Assembly: GCA_029721515.1 (NCBI GenBank)
Contig: CM056562.1
Location: 7,302,767 to 7,366,766 of the forward strand
DNA from: Synanceia verrucosa
Lineage: Eukaryota; Chordata; Actinopteri; Perciformes; Synanceiidae
DNA length: 64,000 bases
Reading direction: 5' to 3'
Shown here: positions 48,004 to 60,380 of the stretch, in pieces
Layout of the letters: every line of letters starts with the position of its first letter
How positions within the stretch are numbered: the first letter of the stretch is position 1
The notes under the pieces: model-generated
Databases searched by the model: none
Told to the model about the DNA's origin: nothing
The model's input: only the letters and a program-made list of their open reading frames with translations
Made by a program: the position numbers and the translations under genes

Positions 48004-48563
48004 CTTTCCTTTGCCTCCGCTGCTCGGTCTCTCTGTCGTCGGTTTTTGAACCAGTTGCTGACCTGCGTGGTGGTGAGTCCCGTGGCCTCAGCCAGCTCTC
48101 TTTTCTCCCGCGGGGATGGGTAAGGATTGTGGGTGTACCACTCCCGGAGGACGCTCCTGCTCTTCTCCTTGAAGCAGTAACTTGTCTCTTCTCCGTCCCA
48201 GATGGAGCGAGGCAGGGGAAACTTTCTCCGGACGCGGTACTTCCCCACGGCGCCGAGCGGGCGGCCTCTCAACTTCTCCGCCTCGATGTAGTGCGCTTTG
48301 AGCCACAGCTGCTGCAGCTTTGGGTGGTTGTGCGGAGAAAACTGGTGGCTCTCCAGGATCTTGTAGAGCTCTCGGAAGTTGCCCCGGTGGAAAGCGACCA
48401 CGGCTTTCGCTTTCAGGACGCTCTCATTTTTGTGGAGGTGTTCGCACGCCGGGAGGGACCAGAGGAAGCGCCCCAGCCGCTCGATGTTCCCCCCTTGTTG
48501 CAGCACTTCGCAAACACACGCGACTTGTTCCTGCGTAAAACCGAACGTCGGAAGCATGGACAT
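48004..48563 (-). CDS. six2: Six2 homeobox transcription factor, coding exon 1
   Basis: Exon 1 reads from 48563 down to 48004 and encodes residues 1-186 plus two bases of codon 187. Six2 is a nuclear activator that, in known vertebrates, keeps nephron progenitors and craniofacial mesenchyme undifferentiated, commonly with Eya coactivators bound to its SIX domain. Visible are the Six1/Six2-type start (MSMLPTFGFTQEQVACVCEV), a SIX domain at about residues 9-119, and a homeodomain at about 124-183 with WFKNRR at 171-176. The ATG at 48563 is the first in-frame methionine and has G at -3. The donor is AG|GTACAG. The spliced length of 291 aa equals human SIX2. The C-terminal tail in exon 2 separates it from Six1. 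The gene converges on six3. Confidence 0.97.
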
Positions 48564-49015
48564 GGCGACAACGTAAATCAATACAGATTATACTGTGCCT
48601 TACTTCCACGTCTCCCCTCTCAGTCTCACATTAAATCAAAACGCATTAAGCCCATAAGCGACAAAAGGGTCCCAAAAGAACAGCCTGAAACAGCCCAAGG
48701 TTAAGTAATATCCAACTGCGTGTTGTGGAATAAACTCAAGTCCATTCAGCCATGCAAAACCCCAGGCGGCAAATCCTCATATAGTTGGTGAGAGGGAGAG
48801 AAAGTTGCTATCCCTTCAACCGTCCTCCTCCACCTTTTCTATGTCGTTTCAACATAACCTACTCCCGGAGACCGGGCTAGCTGGCTCGTTTTAATAATAT
48901 TATTCTAAGCTGGCAAGACAAGCGATTATATGAACTCTGATTGGTCGGTTATCTGACCCGGGGATGGTGAGGATAAGACAATAGCCTTAGTCAAATTATT
49001 TGCCATGGTTACGCT
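48564..49015 (-). promoter_or_regulatory. six2: six2 promoter and 5' UTR region
   Basis: This lies directly upstream of the six2 start codon. On the transcript strand there is a CCAAT box (plus-strand ATTGG at 48940-48944), about 377 bp from the ATG, with TATA-like AT-rich stretches between. An RFX X-box-like site lies at 48999-49012 (GTAACC, two bases, GGCAAA). The exact start site cannot be read. Confidence 0.45.
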
Positions 49016-50571
49016 GTCACTCAAAGTAACCTGATATGCTTTGAGGTGGCTCTCTGGCAGACTCAACCCATTGTTCCTTTCACGACCAGCCCGCCTACCA
49101 GTAGAAATATTGCTCCGATTTTTCTTCTAAAACACTTTTTTCTTTGCCTTCACTTTGACGGACACCTCTGGCAGCCAAAGAGCGCAGAGCTGGGCGGAGG
49201 TGAGGTTGTGTGGGTGGAGAAGGAGAGCAGCGCTGGTCCCGCAGCTGTGGGAAGGATGGCGCCAGAGCGCAGAGCGCAGAGCGGCTGCAGTGTGTCTCCA
49301 TGCCTCCAGCGGCTCTCACAAATCAATCAAGATTTCCACAACACGTGGAACTTTCAAGTTAGTCACTTCATCATTTCAGGCAAGTGAAACGTCTGTCAAC
49401 TGCCGACAGTGAGCTATGTAGCGTTCAGTGAAAAGCTCTCAAAAATACCTGTTCTGGCAAACAAACAAAAATACAAACAAACAGATTAGAGTAATTATCA
49501 GAAAGGGAAATTAATATTTTATCACCTCCAATCAGTTTAAATATTAACTGAGTTCAGTGACAATGATTTGTAAATAGAAAGTCGGTTTACGAAATAGGAA
49601 TTGGAAAAGCATCCAAATCTAAAGGGTGTCATATGAGAGATATGTTACAAATAATAATAGACTAAGAAATAAAAGATAAATAATCAAATAATTTATGATA
49701 AATAAAATAAGTACAGAAAGTCGAGCTTCAAAACAACTACTTAAAAACATTTAGCCTAATAACTTTGCATGTAAAGACTGCGCTACAATATTCTAAAAGT
49801 GTCGGCACCATTTTTCTATTAACTTTACACATTTCAACGGTTTTTAAATATAATCTGTGATCCAAAGGTATATTATATTCTGTATGAAGTTGACAGTGCA
49901 TGGTAAGGTTTAAAATCCGCATCTAAATGAGGGATGAGCCAATGACTGCAGGAGCGCACAGAATGGCAAACAATGTCAAGGTGTGCAGCTGGTCTAACGG
50001 TGACATGGAGGGTTTGTTGGGTGGAGAGCAGAGAGGGAAAGAGTCTTTCGGGCTGCAGCGGAGGAGAAAAAACGACATCAAGCAGCAGCAACACCACCGG
50101 TGAGCCAAAAACCTTTGCTTTCAGTGTATCTACAAAGTCATCTGGCTGACACGGTTTAGTGCAGCAGTGGAGGAAGATGGAAGTCACAGATCATCAACAT
50201 CACAAGCAGGATTAGAAGATAGGAGGTGAAGAGCTGAGTGATTGTTTCAGTATGATGATTAAGATAACATGACGAAGAGACAAAGGAAGCAGCGACAGAA
50301 TGGATTTTAGAGAGAATGAAGGATGAGCGTTCATGAGTCAGAGGAGAAATGGATACTTGTTGATGAGTTTTAGACCTGTGCTCTGCAGATTAAGATGAAA
50401 AGTGCTGTCATATGGTTTGCTGTGGTCTTGTCAGACGTGTAGGGACGGCATGTGTGGTTATTGAGTGCTGGGCCAAAGATTGACCAGATTTCTTTCGCCT
50501 CACCATGGGACCTCTTCATTAGAGATAGGATTGTCAGTTACACCCACCCTCTGTATCAAATCACCCTACAA

Positions 50572-50620
50572 GCGCGCGCGCGCACACACACACACATACA
50601 CGCACACACACACACACACA
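50572..50620. repeat. (CG)n-(CA)n compound microsatellite
   Basis: Five to six GC units run straight into CA units. Alternating purine-pyrimidine, so a Z-DNA candidate. Confidence 0.95.
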
Positions 50621-50894
50621 GGAAATTAGCGGCTGATGTCTCATTAATGAAAGGCAGGTATTGAACAAAACATTAGGTTCTAAAATTCTATTTCATATTA
50701 ATGATAACAATAATTTGCTTATTGCTTAATTGTTTTTAAAAGATGTAATTTTTAAAATGTAAATTTGCGGTTTATTTTATTTTAAAGAATCGCCAAATCA
50801 GATCACAGGTTCACTTTTTTTCCGTTCAAGACCAGTTACTATTTCCCATCAGGTCGATTATTATTACAAACGAATTATTGGTGTAATTATGAAG

Positions 50895-51085
50895 TTAGTT
50901 TATCACCAGAGATGAGGAGCCCTGTAAGAGGAGCCTGGTCCCTGCTTCCGTGTTGTGTTCCCTCTTTGTTTAATAAATTGACTTTGGTTTAGCCTGCAGC
51001 AGTTCAGAGAGTATTACGGCAATAAGCTGACTGATGGAGGGCTAATCATCAGGGGAACAGGGCTCTCCTGAAATGGATAGTGAGG
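50895..51085. promoter_or_regulatory. candidate conserved non-coding element
   Basis: Balanced, repeat-free sequence with TTTAATAAATTGACTTTGG, AGTATTACGGCAATAAGCTG and GGGCTAATCATCAGG. Located about 2.4 kb upstream of the six2 start. Regulatory role inferred. Confidence 0.35.
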
Positions 51086-51367
51086 AAAACAAGGAAGAGA
51101 TTTATAGACTACATGTACAATACTAATACAAGAACATCCCATAATGAGTGACTGTTATTCCCTCATAAAGCAAACAAAAAATAATAATAATGTCACATAT
51201 TCATAAATCACAACTCCAGCAAATACAATTAAATCACTTTATGGTGACTTTGATTCAGACCGCTGGTGGAAATGAGACGATATGAGAATATGAGCGCGTG
51301 CGCACAGTTTGACAGACGTGACGTTTAACAAAGATGTCAGATAAAACTTATCACCTCCATCCATCTA

Positions 51368-51394
51368 ACACACACACACACACACACACACACA
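51368..51394. repeat. (CA)n microsatellite
   Basis: Thirteen CA units. Confidence 0.95.
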
Positions 51395-51482
51395 AATGAG
51401 CCCATAACTCACGCTGTGGTTATTTATATATTTATTGTTATGTATTTATGCATTTCCCATCAAAAATCCGTATCCATCAAAG

Positions 51483-51534
<52 letters not shown>
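51483..51534. repeat. (TATC)n microsatellite
   Basis: Thirteen TATC units, preceded by CCATCAAAG, which may be the worn 3' end of a retroelement of the AATAAAGTATCTATC type. Confidence 0.95.
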
Positions 51535-52004
51535 ATATAACGTGGGCCACTAAATTATGGTCTGAGGCCTTGTATATGAGCTCCAAGTGGGGGCTGAGGA
51601 GAACCAGCTAGTTCTCATCCCACCTTGCTTCATGACAGTCATTCAGTTTTACTTCTTATCTGTTACACTTCACACAACAAAATCAGCATAGATTGATTTT
51701 ATATTGTATATCATATTGGCATCTTTGAAACGAAAATGGAAATAATTCCTCTTTGTATAAACTGTCCCGTTCACCCTTAATCAGCACCTGCCCACTAGTC
51801 TGTGTTGTTGCTGATCCACATACTTATTTAACTAGATTGCTCCACTTCTGCAGAGACAGCACGCAGAAATTAAAATGTGAATACAAGCTCCTCAGCTGTA
51901 TCCATGGCAATAAGAGCCACTGAGCGCGTGCACCGCACCGGCAGCGACAGAGCACATCGGGGTCCCGTGACTGGCCCGTGACAGTGTTTGTAAACCACTT
52001 GTTT

Positions 52005-52180
52005 CCACGGATCAGTTTGATCAGAGGGCTCTGAAACGGTAATTATTACGGCCGCTGATGAATGGAGATCGCGTTTCCTCTAATAGTCAACCCTCTATTT
52101 TCACAACCTCCCAGCGCTCACTTCAGCCGCTCTCCACCACGACCTGCACTAATTGAGCTGATTATTGCAAGATGTGTGTT
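52005..52180. promoter_or_regulatory. candidate conserved non-coding element
   Basis: Contains GGATCAGTTTGATCAGAGG, CGGTAATTATTACGGCCG (a homeodomain-type palindrome) and CACTAATTGAGCTGATTATT. About 3.5 kb upstream of six2. Regulatory role inferred. Confidence 0.4.
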
Positions 52181-53304
52181 TTGGTGTGTTGGGCTGTGTG
52201 GGGACGGGCCTTTTATTCTGTGAGACTGACCTGAGACATGCGCAACGATGATGAGTAACATTCCTGCGGACAGACATCCAAATGTTGCGCAGAGAGAAAG
52301 CGAGAGAGGGGAATTATTAAAACCAGAAGCTGAGTGTCTATACCAGTTAAAGGGATATGAATGAGGGTCTATTCAATAATTGGTTGTTTACATCTATCTT
52401 GCAACCCCAGAGGCCGGGGCTATCCTATAGAGCGGAGGGGATTGCAATAAACCACACAGGCAAGCAACAGGGACGGGTGGAGGTGGAGGGGCAGGAGTGT
52501 GTGTGGGTCTTGTCTTCATTCCCAGAAGGCTCTGACTGGTCTGCAGGTTCATCAGATAGGATGGTTTACATTTCAAGCCCACTCTAGAACAAATATGGAC
52601 CTGCAGTTTCACAGGCAGTTAAAAGGTGAGATCACTTTCAATGGATGAACAGGGCAAACAGCATGCACACAATCAGGTAAAGTACACTAATTTCCATATT
52701 TTTTCCCATTACTTCCACTATGAATTTGGTAAGAAAATGGTCTCATAGATGTTATAATTACAACATTTGGATTAACTACACACAGTCATCTTAATTCAAC
52801 GTTCCCAAGATTTTTGTTAAAGAGACGTCATTAAATTACAGGTTAATAGTTCTTTGTAGAGTGTGACCCGGCAAAACTAACATTTTAATGCTTCACAAAA
52901 TCTGTCCAAATACTTGATGAAATACTGGGAAAATAATGAAAAGCCTAAATTGGACAGAAGTTTAAACTTACATGTCAATCGAAACCAAGCAGGTAGGCTG
53001 TTTTCAGCAAAGCTAAATTCACTTTTTGTGCATTTATAATTAGTATTGGATTGATGGTATTGCAATCTGGATATTTTCTGTAGTGAATATGACAAATTAA
53101 AGGTCCTGCAATTAAGCACAACCACATCCAGTACGCACTGGCAAAAAACACACCTTCACACACCAATTCCCCACTGCCCACCCACCCACCATCACACTGC
53201 TGTGGAACAAATTTACACCCAAATTGCAGCTGGCTTGAGCACTGGAGCAAACAGCAACAAGTGTCTGTTTTTCTACAAGGCTGGTCATTGGAACTGATGA
53301 GAAG

Positions 53305-53305
<1 letters not shown>

Positions 53306-53361
<56 letters not shown>
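53306..53361. repeat. (TG)n microsatellite
   Basis: About 28 uninterrupted TG units followed by a short GA tract. Confidence 0.95.
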
Positions 53362-53368
<7 letters not shown>

Positions 53369-54984
53369 CAGAAAGAGAGCATGGTGCTTTGCTGCTGAGG
53401 TTAATTTATTCGATCAATCACTCCATTTGATTCCTGTTTATTTTCAGGAGTTGTATGGTCATTTCAGGCGCACACTGAGCCCTTTATGTGCTGCCGAGGC
53501 GTTTCCCCTCAACCACTAGGACCTTATAGAAAGTATTAGGCTGTAATTTGGAGAGGAGAAGGACTCCAGCACTCCTCAGATATTTCACACTTCCTAACCT
53601 TTATGGTGAAATCCCCTCAGACTTGCCTCTCGTCAAACCTGCAGTGTGCAGACATGCAGGTATATGAGCTTATACACTGATTCATGTCAATGCTGTGGGC
53701 TTGTTTTAAATGACTGCAAACACCCTCCAGTGTGGAATTATCTATCATTATTATCTACAATTAGGAAGATGGTCCACAGGGCAAAGTGTACAGCCTCTCC
53801 ATTCTATTTTGTACAGGTTTCCAAGCTATATTTTACTGTATTTTTTATTATACACCATACACATTATACTTTATGCTTAATCTTGTCTAATGCAATCATT
53901 ATTTTCAAAACTGTTTATGGATTTTCATGTGTAGTTTGTCATGCTCAATATTGTGAATGAATTGCAAACATAGCTAAAGCTCAACCTGCTGTATTGGAGT
54001 ATTTTGATATGACAAGCAATGAAGAAACCACCATGGGACCAATATGTAGGATCAGATAAACCTCAGCCTGCTCTGCATCAAAGGAGACAGAGGGCTGGGA
54101 CATATAACTGAATCACGATAACCAATTGCTTCTGATCGTGTAACATTTGAGCTGGTGCAGAAATGCCCTACCCCTAAAAACAAGGACTCAGCTAAAATAA
54201 TGCTATGTCAGTGTGAATAAGAACAGAGCCAGGATCAAAACTTATTTTGGAAATGTTTCACTAAAATCAGCAAAGGAAGTGTTGAGAAAACAACAACATG
54301 TCAAATCACCCACAGAGAGTTTTGTTTTTACAACATGGCCAGTTTCTAACCTTAAATCCTTAAATGGGTATTCTCCTTCAAGCAAATCTTCAGTATCCTG
54401 TGTCAGTTGGATAAATCTTGCAGTATAGCAATTCTCTTCATTCAACCCAAGCTTTCTACTTATACAAGTCTGCAGCGTGGCTTGATGTTTTTTCCCTCAT
54501 GCAACATTCTTCCTTTTTTTACTGAGCTGGAACTCGTATGTCAGGAAAGAATTTATTAAAAGCGACCTGCAGTAATTAGCAATGTGCTAATGCTTGAATT
54601 TGTATCCATTCCTGTATGCAGGGTTTTTACAACACTTGGTGGTTTCACTTGAAACACAGACTTGACCCCGTGTCACCGGCCATATGGCCAGTAAATAGTT
54701 CCATGATAGAGTCAGTGGTTGAAGTGATACTGTACAGGAGAACAACGCCTCACTATACATCATATTACATGGTGGTTTTAATGCATGAAGTTGATTGACA
54801 ATGAAGTTCTGGTTATGTGATTTGTTTTACCATCTCCTGATGCATTGGTTGGAAAAGTTTTGCTTATTGTAATTGGTGTGTGCGTGTTGGATAGCTGTGC
54901 AAAATGGGTTTCTATTAATATCAATGAAGTAATTTGGTGCTATCATGAAACAAGACTAAATGCCCACTACCACACTAGTGGCTC

Positions 54985-55590
54985 TGTCAGTAGACACAGG
55001 TAAAAGCTAATGGCTACATAGCAACATTCTCACAATGACAGTGTTATCATGCAGGTTTAATGTTAACCATGTTCAGTGTCTTATAGCTCAGTGTGTTAGC
55101 ATGCTAATATTGTTTGAATAGCACGAAACACAAATGAATGCGGCTGATGGGAATATTGTTTTGCAGTAACACTGGGCAAACAAAAATTACAATTTTGACC
55201 TGATGGTGGCACTAGAGTCAGATAATCATCAATAAATGTTATTACAATTTACAAGTTTAACTTCAGGGGAATATTTCAATCAAAATTACAGATATCAAAT
55301 ACATGGTGGCTCTTGAATCACCAAAGACATTATGATGCATCACGTGAGAACCATGAATGTTTGTGGCAATCCATCCAGATGTTGAGATATTTCACAGGAT
55401 AAGTGAAAACTCTGATCTGCTTGCAGCACCAGAGAATCACCAAAGTCATTAGGATTCACCTTCTGGGCATCATGATTGATGGTGGTGGAGCCCGAGATCA
55501 AGACAGAGAGTCATGTAATTAAGCAGGATGTATCCTCTGGGCACCACAACATGTAGAAGAAGTCATGGCAATCAATCCAACAGTGCAACC
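54985..55590 (+). mobile_element. fish interspersed repeat with internal tandem units
   Basis: The first part reads TTAGCATGCTAATATTG, GGCTGATGGGAATATTG and TTTTGACCTGATGGTGGCAC. Imperfect units of roughly 100 bp then follow: 'CACCAAAGxCATTAxGATxCA', an ATCATG/ACCATGAATG block, 'GGCAATCCATCC' and 'GTTGAGATATTTCAC'. This is a family I recall as highly abundant in percomorph genomes. No ORF; ends are decayed. Confidence 0.75.
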
Positions 55591-55599
55591 ACTAGAGTT

Positions 55600-57470
55600 C
55601 ATAAATAATAATTCCCATGAATAGACAGACTTCCCCAGGCAGCTGATCCTTGTTTACAAAGAACACAAATAACTCTGATAGGGGACTGTCATGCTGTCAT
55701 CGCAGCACATACCACCACAAAAAGGAACAATATCAGTCATGAGTGCTTGTTGGTGTCGCTGCCCCATCTTTCCCCTACAGCTCATGTTTTCATCTTTTCA
55801 CAGTTTTATATGTATTCAGTGTGTTAGTTACTCAAGCTCTGCAAACCTCTTTTCCAGTCTGAAGCCTCAGAGAAATCTCGTTAATAATGTGTCCACTTTC
55901 ATCGACTAAATGACTTCTGTCTCATTAAACCAAACCATCCGTCAGACTTTTTCGCTGTACTTTGCTCACTGTTGAGCATAATATGAGATATGGGGAAGAT
56001 GAAGGCAAGTGTTTGCTTTGTAAATAGTAGTGTGGCATGGCGTGTCGCCCATTTGTTTTTATATGGAAGAATTGGATTTCATGATTGCTTTTTAATTCTG
56101 CCTGCAGGGTATATTAAATGCCTACAAACCTCTGAACACTTTGTCCAGGAAACTAACAATTATAGTCAATCTGAGCATATGGCAACCGCAGCTATTTGAG
56201 AGAAGAGATGGGGCTTAGGCGAAGGAACTGCCTCATGCATCAGTATGCAGTTACACCAGTGATTCAAAGATCCTTTGTCAGAGTATAGGTCACAACATAA
56301 CACTTTACATGTTGCATATGTGACTATAATGGTATGACAGTTCAGAAGTATAGAATGTTTCAAAAATGTCTCTTCCATGAGTGCATCTCTGTAAACCGTC
56401 ACTTAAATTAAATCTGGATTACAATCGAGCCACAAAAGAAGCACAATTAGTCTTATTTCAAAAGCAGATATATTTAGAAACTGAATATTTCAACATGATT
56501 AAGAAATGTATACAACACACTATATACAGCATTTGCCGTCAAAAAATTTCATTTGCTTTGCCTGCAAAGTCCACTCGTTACTAATCAAAACACTTGAATA
56601 AGGAAAGTGAAAAAATGTTGTTAAATATAAAAAGTCCATTGTGGTTAGCTTCCCTGAGAGTGTAGCTCTCTGCGGTCTATCCAGGCTGCAAAGAAAAAGT
56701 TCAAGACAAGCTGATAATGAGATAAAGTATCAAGTAGGACAGATCCACCAGCTCTGCAGGTCATCTCTAGTGAAGACGTGCCCGTCGGCGTGCAGAGGGA
56801 TGATGAGCTTTTACACAAGCAGAAAGAGGAGGATTACTGTCAATTGCTCTCAAATCGCAATAATACCCGTTGCTGGGCCACCCACACACATGTGCTGAGA
56901 GACGAGTGATAAATGGCTACACATGTCCATTCCACAGTGGCAACTCCACCAGCGCACGGCCGACAACCATCTCCATTCTTATGCTCTGTGACATGTGGAA
57001 ACAAGTGCCATGTTTTTTACTGTAAGAGGCATTGAAAATGTCAAATGTTTACTTGGATATGGAGTTTCAGTATAGACAGCTGTTTCATTCATCAGGCTGA
57101 ATATTTTTAAAACATGATATATCCATGTCCAAACCAGTAGCCTAAAAAAAACAAGCTGAACTACTGTTTGAATCTTTGACATTTCACAAATCAAATCTGA
57201 TCATCACATCACATCTTGCGATATTTATTTTTTTTTTGCTTATTCCCTTATGGTACAGTTTTAAAAAGACATTTATCATTTGGGAGTTTAAAAGTTATAA
57301 CAAAATGAAATTAGATTCTTATCACAATCACATGGTACCCTGTGATACCGAACATGAGTGTGTTTACAAATTCCATCACACTGATATATTTTAGCCACAC
57401 AAACTATAGAGAGTATCATATTTTGAAACTAAACCCTTCAGTGTGTTCTCATGTAGGAATACAATTAGTA
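55600..57470. other. gene-free sequence
   Basis: No gene, no recognised repeat family. Open frames are short and unsupported. Confidence 0.45.
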
Positions 57471-57479
57471 CTGATCATA

Positions 57480-57665
57480 TCATTCCTCTGCGTTAAGAGC
57501 CAAGCAGATGGCTAATCCAGTCCCAGTATTTAATCAGAGCAGTCGTTCTAATGACAGTATAATTTCATAAGAGGCCTTTTGTCTCCAAATATTCAGGAGC
57601 AGCATGGGGGAGATTGGAGATATTCATCATCAGCACAGATTGGAAACAGGCCCTAATAAATGACA
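57480..57665. promoter_or_regulatory. candidate conserved non-coding element
   Basis: Repeat-free sequence with GATGGCTAATCCAGTCCC, TTCTAATGACAGTATAATTT and GGAGATATTCATCATCAGCA; TAATCC is a bicoid/Otx-type core. Function inferred. Confidence 0.35.
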
Positions 57666-57810
57666 CATTTGCTTCCTGACGGTCTGTGTTACAGGAATGG
57701 CAGAATGTAGTGAATGTGGAAATGTGTGTGTGCGAGTGTGTGTGGGGAAGGAATGACATGGTTGGAGTGTGTGGGTGTACAGCAGCTGCAGCTCCGTGCA
57801 CTTTACTGTC

Positions 57811-57812
<2 letters not shown>

Positions 57813-57845
<33 letters not shown>

Positions 57846-57853
57846 GTGTGTGT
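57813..57853. repeat. (TG)n microsatellite
   Basis: TG tract with one CG interruption. Confidence 0.95.
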
Positions 57854-57949
57854 TGTATCTTCAGCGTTTTAATTGACAAGGTATTAATGGAGAATTTACA
57901 CTTTCAGGTCAGGGCACCAAAAACCTAATCAGCGCTTACAATGCAGCTG

Positions 57950-57952
<3 letters not shown>

Positions 57953-57993
<41 letters not shown>
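57953..57993. repeat. (TG)n microsatellite
   Basis: About 20 TG units, only 100 bp after the previous tract. Confidence 0.95.
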
Positions 57994-57996
<3 letters not shown>

Positions 57997-58435
57997 GAGT
58001 CTTACAGTTGTTTTAGCCCACACAGGATGTCTTTCTGCTCTGATCTGCGTCTCTTTTTTTCTACCTCCTGCCTTTGTTTCGATGCAGTAATGACAATGAA
58101 TACCATAGATATTTCTAATACAGGAAAAAAAGACAGAATATGAAGAGAAACAACGCCCATGAAATCAGACGTGGCCGTAAAATTTTGTGTGTACTGTATT
58201 GAGAAACCAGCCCAGAGACTTATTATTTACAGCACTGCGGGAAGTCACAGCCCAGCATAGACAGACGAAAAATATATAGACGCACATCGGCAGGATCTTC
58301 TTTTCGCCAACTTCAAGCTACGAGCCGTTTATCATGTTGGATCTCAGCTCACTGTTTCCTGCAAACTGCATGTAGCCTGAAGTTGTGCTTCTACCTTGGG
58401 AGGGAGTGTCCTGGGGTCAGGAAGTGAATATCAAA

Positions 58436-58485
58436 CACACACACAGTCACACACACACACTCACACACACTCACACACACACACA
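58436..58485. repeat. (CA)n imperfect microsatellite
   Basis: CA tract with regularly spaced TCACA interruptions. Confidence 0.9.
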
Positions 58486-59991
58486 GAGGAAAGTTGCAGC
58501 TTTGTATCAGGTTGATGGAGGGGGCCGGCAGGCTTGTAGCAGCCAGAGTTTTATTTACATCAGCCGGTGTAATATTATCAATAAAAGCCAAGAGGACAGA
58601 GGTTCGCCATAACTCTCAACAGGCAGGCAACACCACAGCTGTTCATCTTCCTCTGAAGCAACGGGGGAGATGAAGAGAGATGTTAGAGAAAAGAAAGAGA
58701 GAGAAAAGTCCAGGAAAGAGGACAGATGAAGACACAGAGAGGGAGATAAGTGACTCTAAATCAAAGCCAGATCATCAGCTCAAGACGTACATAACAATAT
58801 TTTATCAGGCTGAGAAATAATTATATATTTCAGGACTTCAAAGTATTACGTTTAATATGAATTAATAGCACCAACCCTCATCCTTACCCTAAGTCTAAAA
58901 ACTTTGACGTTTGTCGAAGACTGTTAAGTACTTGGTGATATCAGTTCATCCAAATTAATATGTTGATGGGTTAGGATTATCATTGATGATAATCAATCAA
59001 TGATTTATAAATTATTGTTGAAAGAAGTGAGAAAAAATAGCTAGAGCCCAGGGCGATGTCTTCAGTTGTCGTGTTTTGTCTGACAAATAATACAAAATTA
59101 GATTATATAATATTAACATTCAAGAATTTTCTGCTGTCCAAAGTAATAATCTTTATAGGCACACAGGTCACCCCACTGAGCATTACTTTGATTAATGTGC
59201 TCTTGGATACATTTTCCAAATCATGATGTACCGAATATCTAAAAAAAGCGATATCATATTATTGATTTCAGCTGTATCGCCAAACCTTGTAGGCAGTTTA
59301 ATGTTTTTTTTGGTAGTTCAAACATACTGCTGGTTGCAAAAACTTGATGGTTTTATAGTTCATGGACTGATGAATTCAATCTGAATCAATATGAGCTCTA
59401 TACTTTCATGCATGCCAGTAATCACATTCTTTTCTTCTCCTATTTTGGTGAAATTAGGTGTCCCGTCTCATTTTGGAACGACGCTCTTCAAATACTTCAT
59501 TACCGGCCTTCTCAGTTTCACTGAAGACGTTGGCTGACCTCATGGAGTGACCTCACCAATCACAGATCAAAGTCTTCCAGTTTGGGGCTGGTCAGGTTAA
59601 TCAGAGGACCACCATGAAGAACCAATCAGGTAACATCTTACTTGACTTAAAGGAATTAGAATGCTTTTGACGAGCAGCTATGTACGTTTCCTCTGTTGAT
59701 GCACCAGAGGTTCCTCTGTCTTCTGACCATGTCACTGAGTCTGTTTTTGGGATTCAGTACTTTGATTTCAATTACATCACTAGTCATTTAGACATGTTTA
59801 ATTTGGGCTTTAGAGGACATGCACAAAAACAATAGAGAGGGAATCAACTGACAGGGAAGGAAAACAATTAGAGGCTCATACATACATTATAAAGCTCATA
59901 TTGAAACTCCATATACCATCCATACTTTTCATATTTAGATCACTAAGTATTTAAATACAAATAAATATTCCCATCAAACTGGAGTCTGACT

Positions 59992-60026
59992 GGTGTGTGT
60001 GTGTGTGTGCGTGTGTGTGTGTGTGT
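59992..60026. repeat. (GT)n microsatellite
   Basis: GT tract with one GC interruption. Confidence 0.95.
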
Positions 60027-60136
60027 TGCTAAGAATGGAGCGCTTGTATCACTTGCTCCTTTTTGAGGGGAAGTGACATGAGATACTTAAAGACCAAAAT
60101 TGCCTCACTTAGCCAAACAAACTAGCTCTCCTAACA

Positions 60137-60150
60137 TACACACTCACACA

Positions 60151-60182
<32 letters not shown>
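60137..60182. repeat. (CA)n microsatellite
   Basis: CA tract with two CT interruptions at its start. Confidence 0.95.
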
Positions 60183-60185
<3 letters not shown>

Positions 60186-60343
60186 TTAAGCACACACAAC
60201 ACACACTCACGAACTCACACAAACGTCTAGAGCTCTCTAATGGCCAATAAACTCAGGATGTTCATTCCTCCTCTCAGACTCACAAAAACTGAACAGCAAG
60301 ATTACTGAGAGTAAACGGATTCCACTGTAGCTCTGCCTAATGA

Positions 60344-60376
<33 letters not shown>
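60344..60376. repeat. (CA)n microsatellite
   Basis: Sixteen CA units. Confidence 0.95.

Positions 60377-60380
<4 letters not shown>

Larger units (their letters stand above)
49016..54980. other. six2 upstream region, left half
   Basis: No coding region is supported. It holds GC-richer DNA at 49140-49330, microsatellites (50572-50620, 51368-51394, 51483-51534, 53306-53361) and complex blocks at 50895-51085 and 52005-52180 that look regulatory. Confidence 0.5.

Noticed and set aside
48564..48581. Six-codon upstream extension of the six2 frame
   Set aside because: It begins with TTG; the conserved MSMLPTFGF start at 48563 has good context.
47934..48704. 256-codon plus-strand frame opposite six2 exon 1
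   Set aside because: Antisense shadow of the homeobox exon, produced by its codon bias; no domain of its own.
59601..59640. Possible small exon with ACCATGAAGAACCAATCAG then GTAAC
   Set aside because: A start codon and a GT after six codons occur by chance; no acceptor partner or continuing frame was found.
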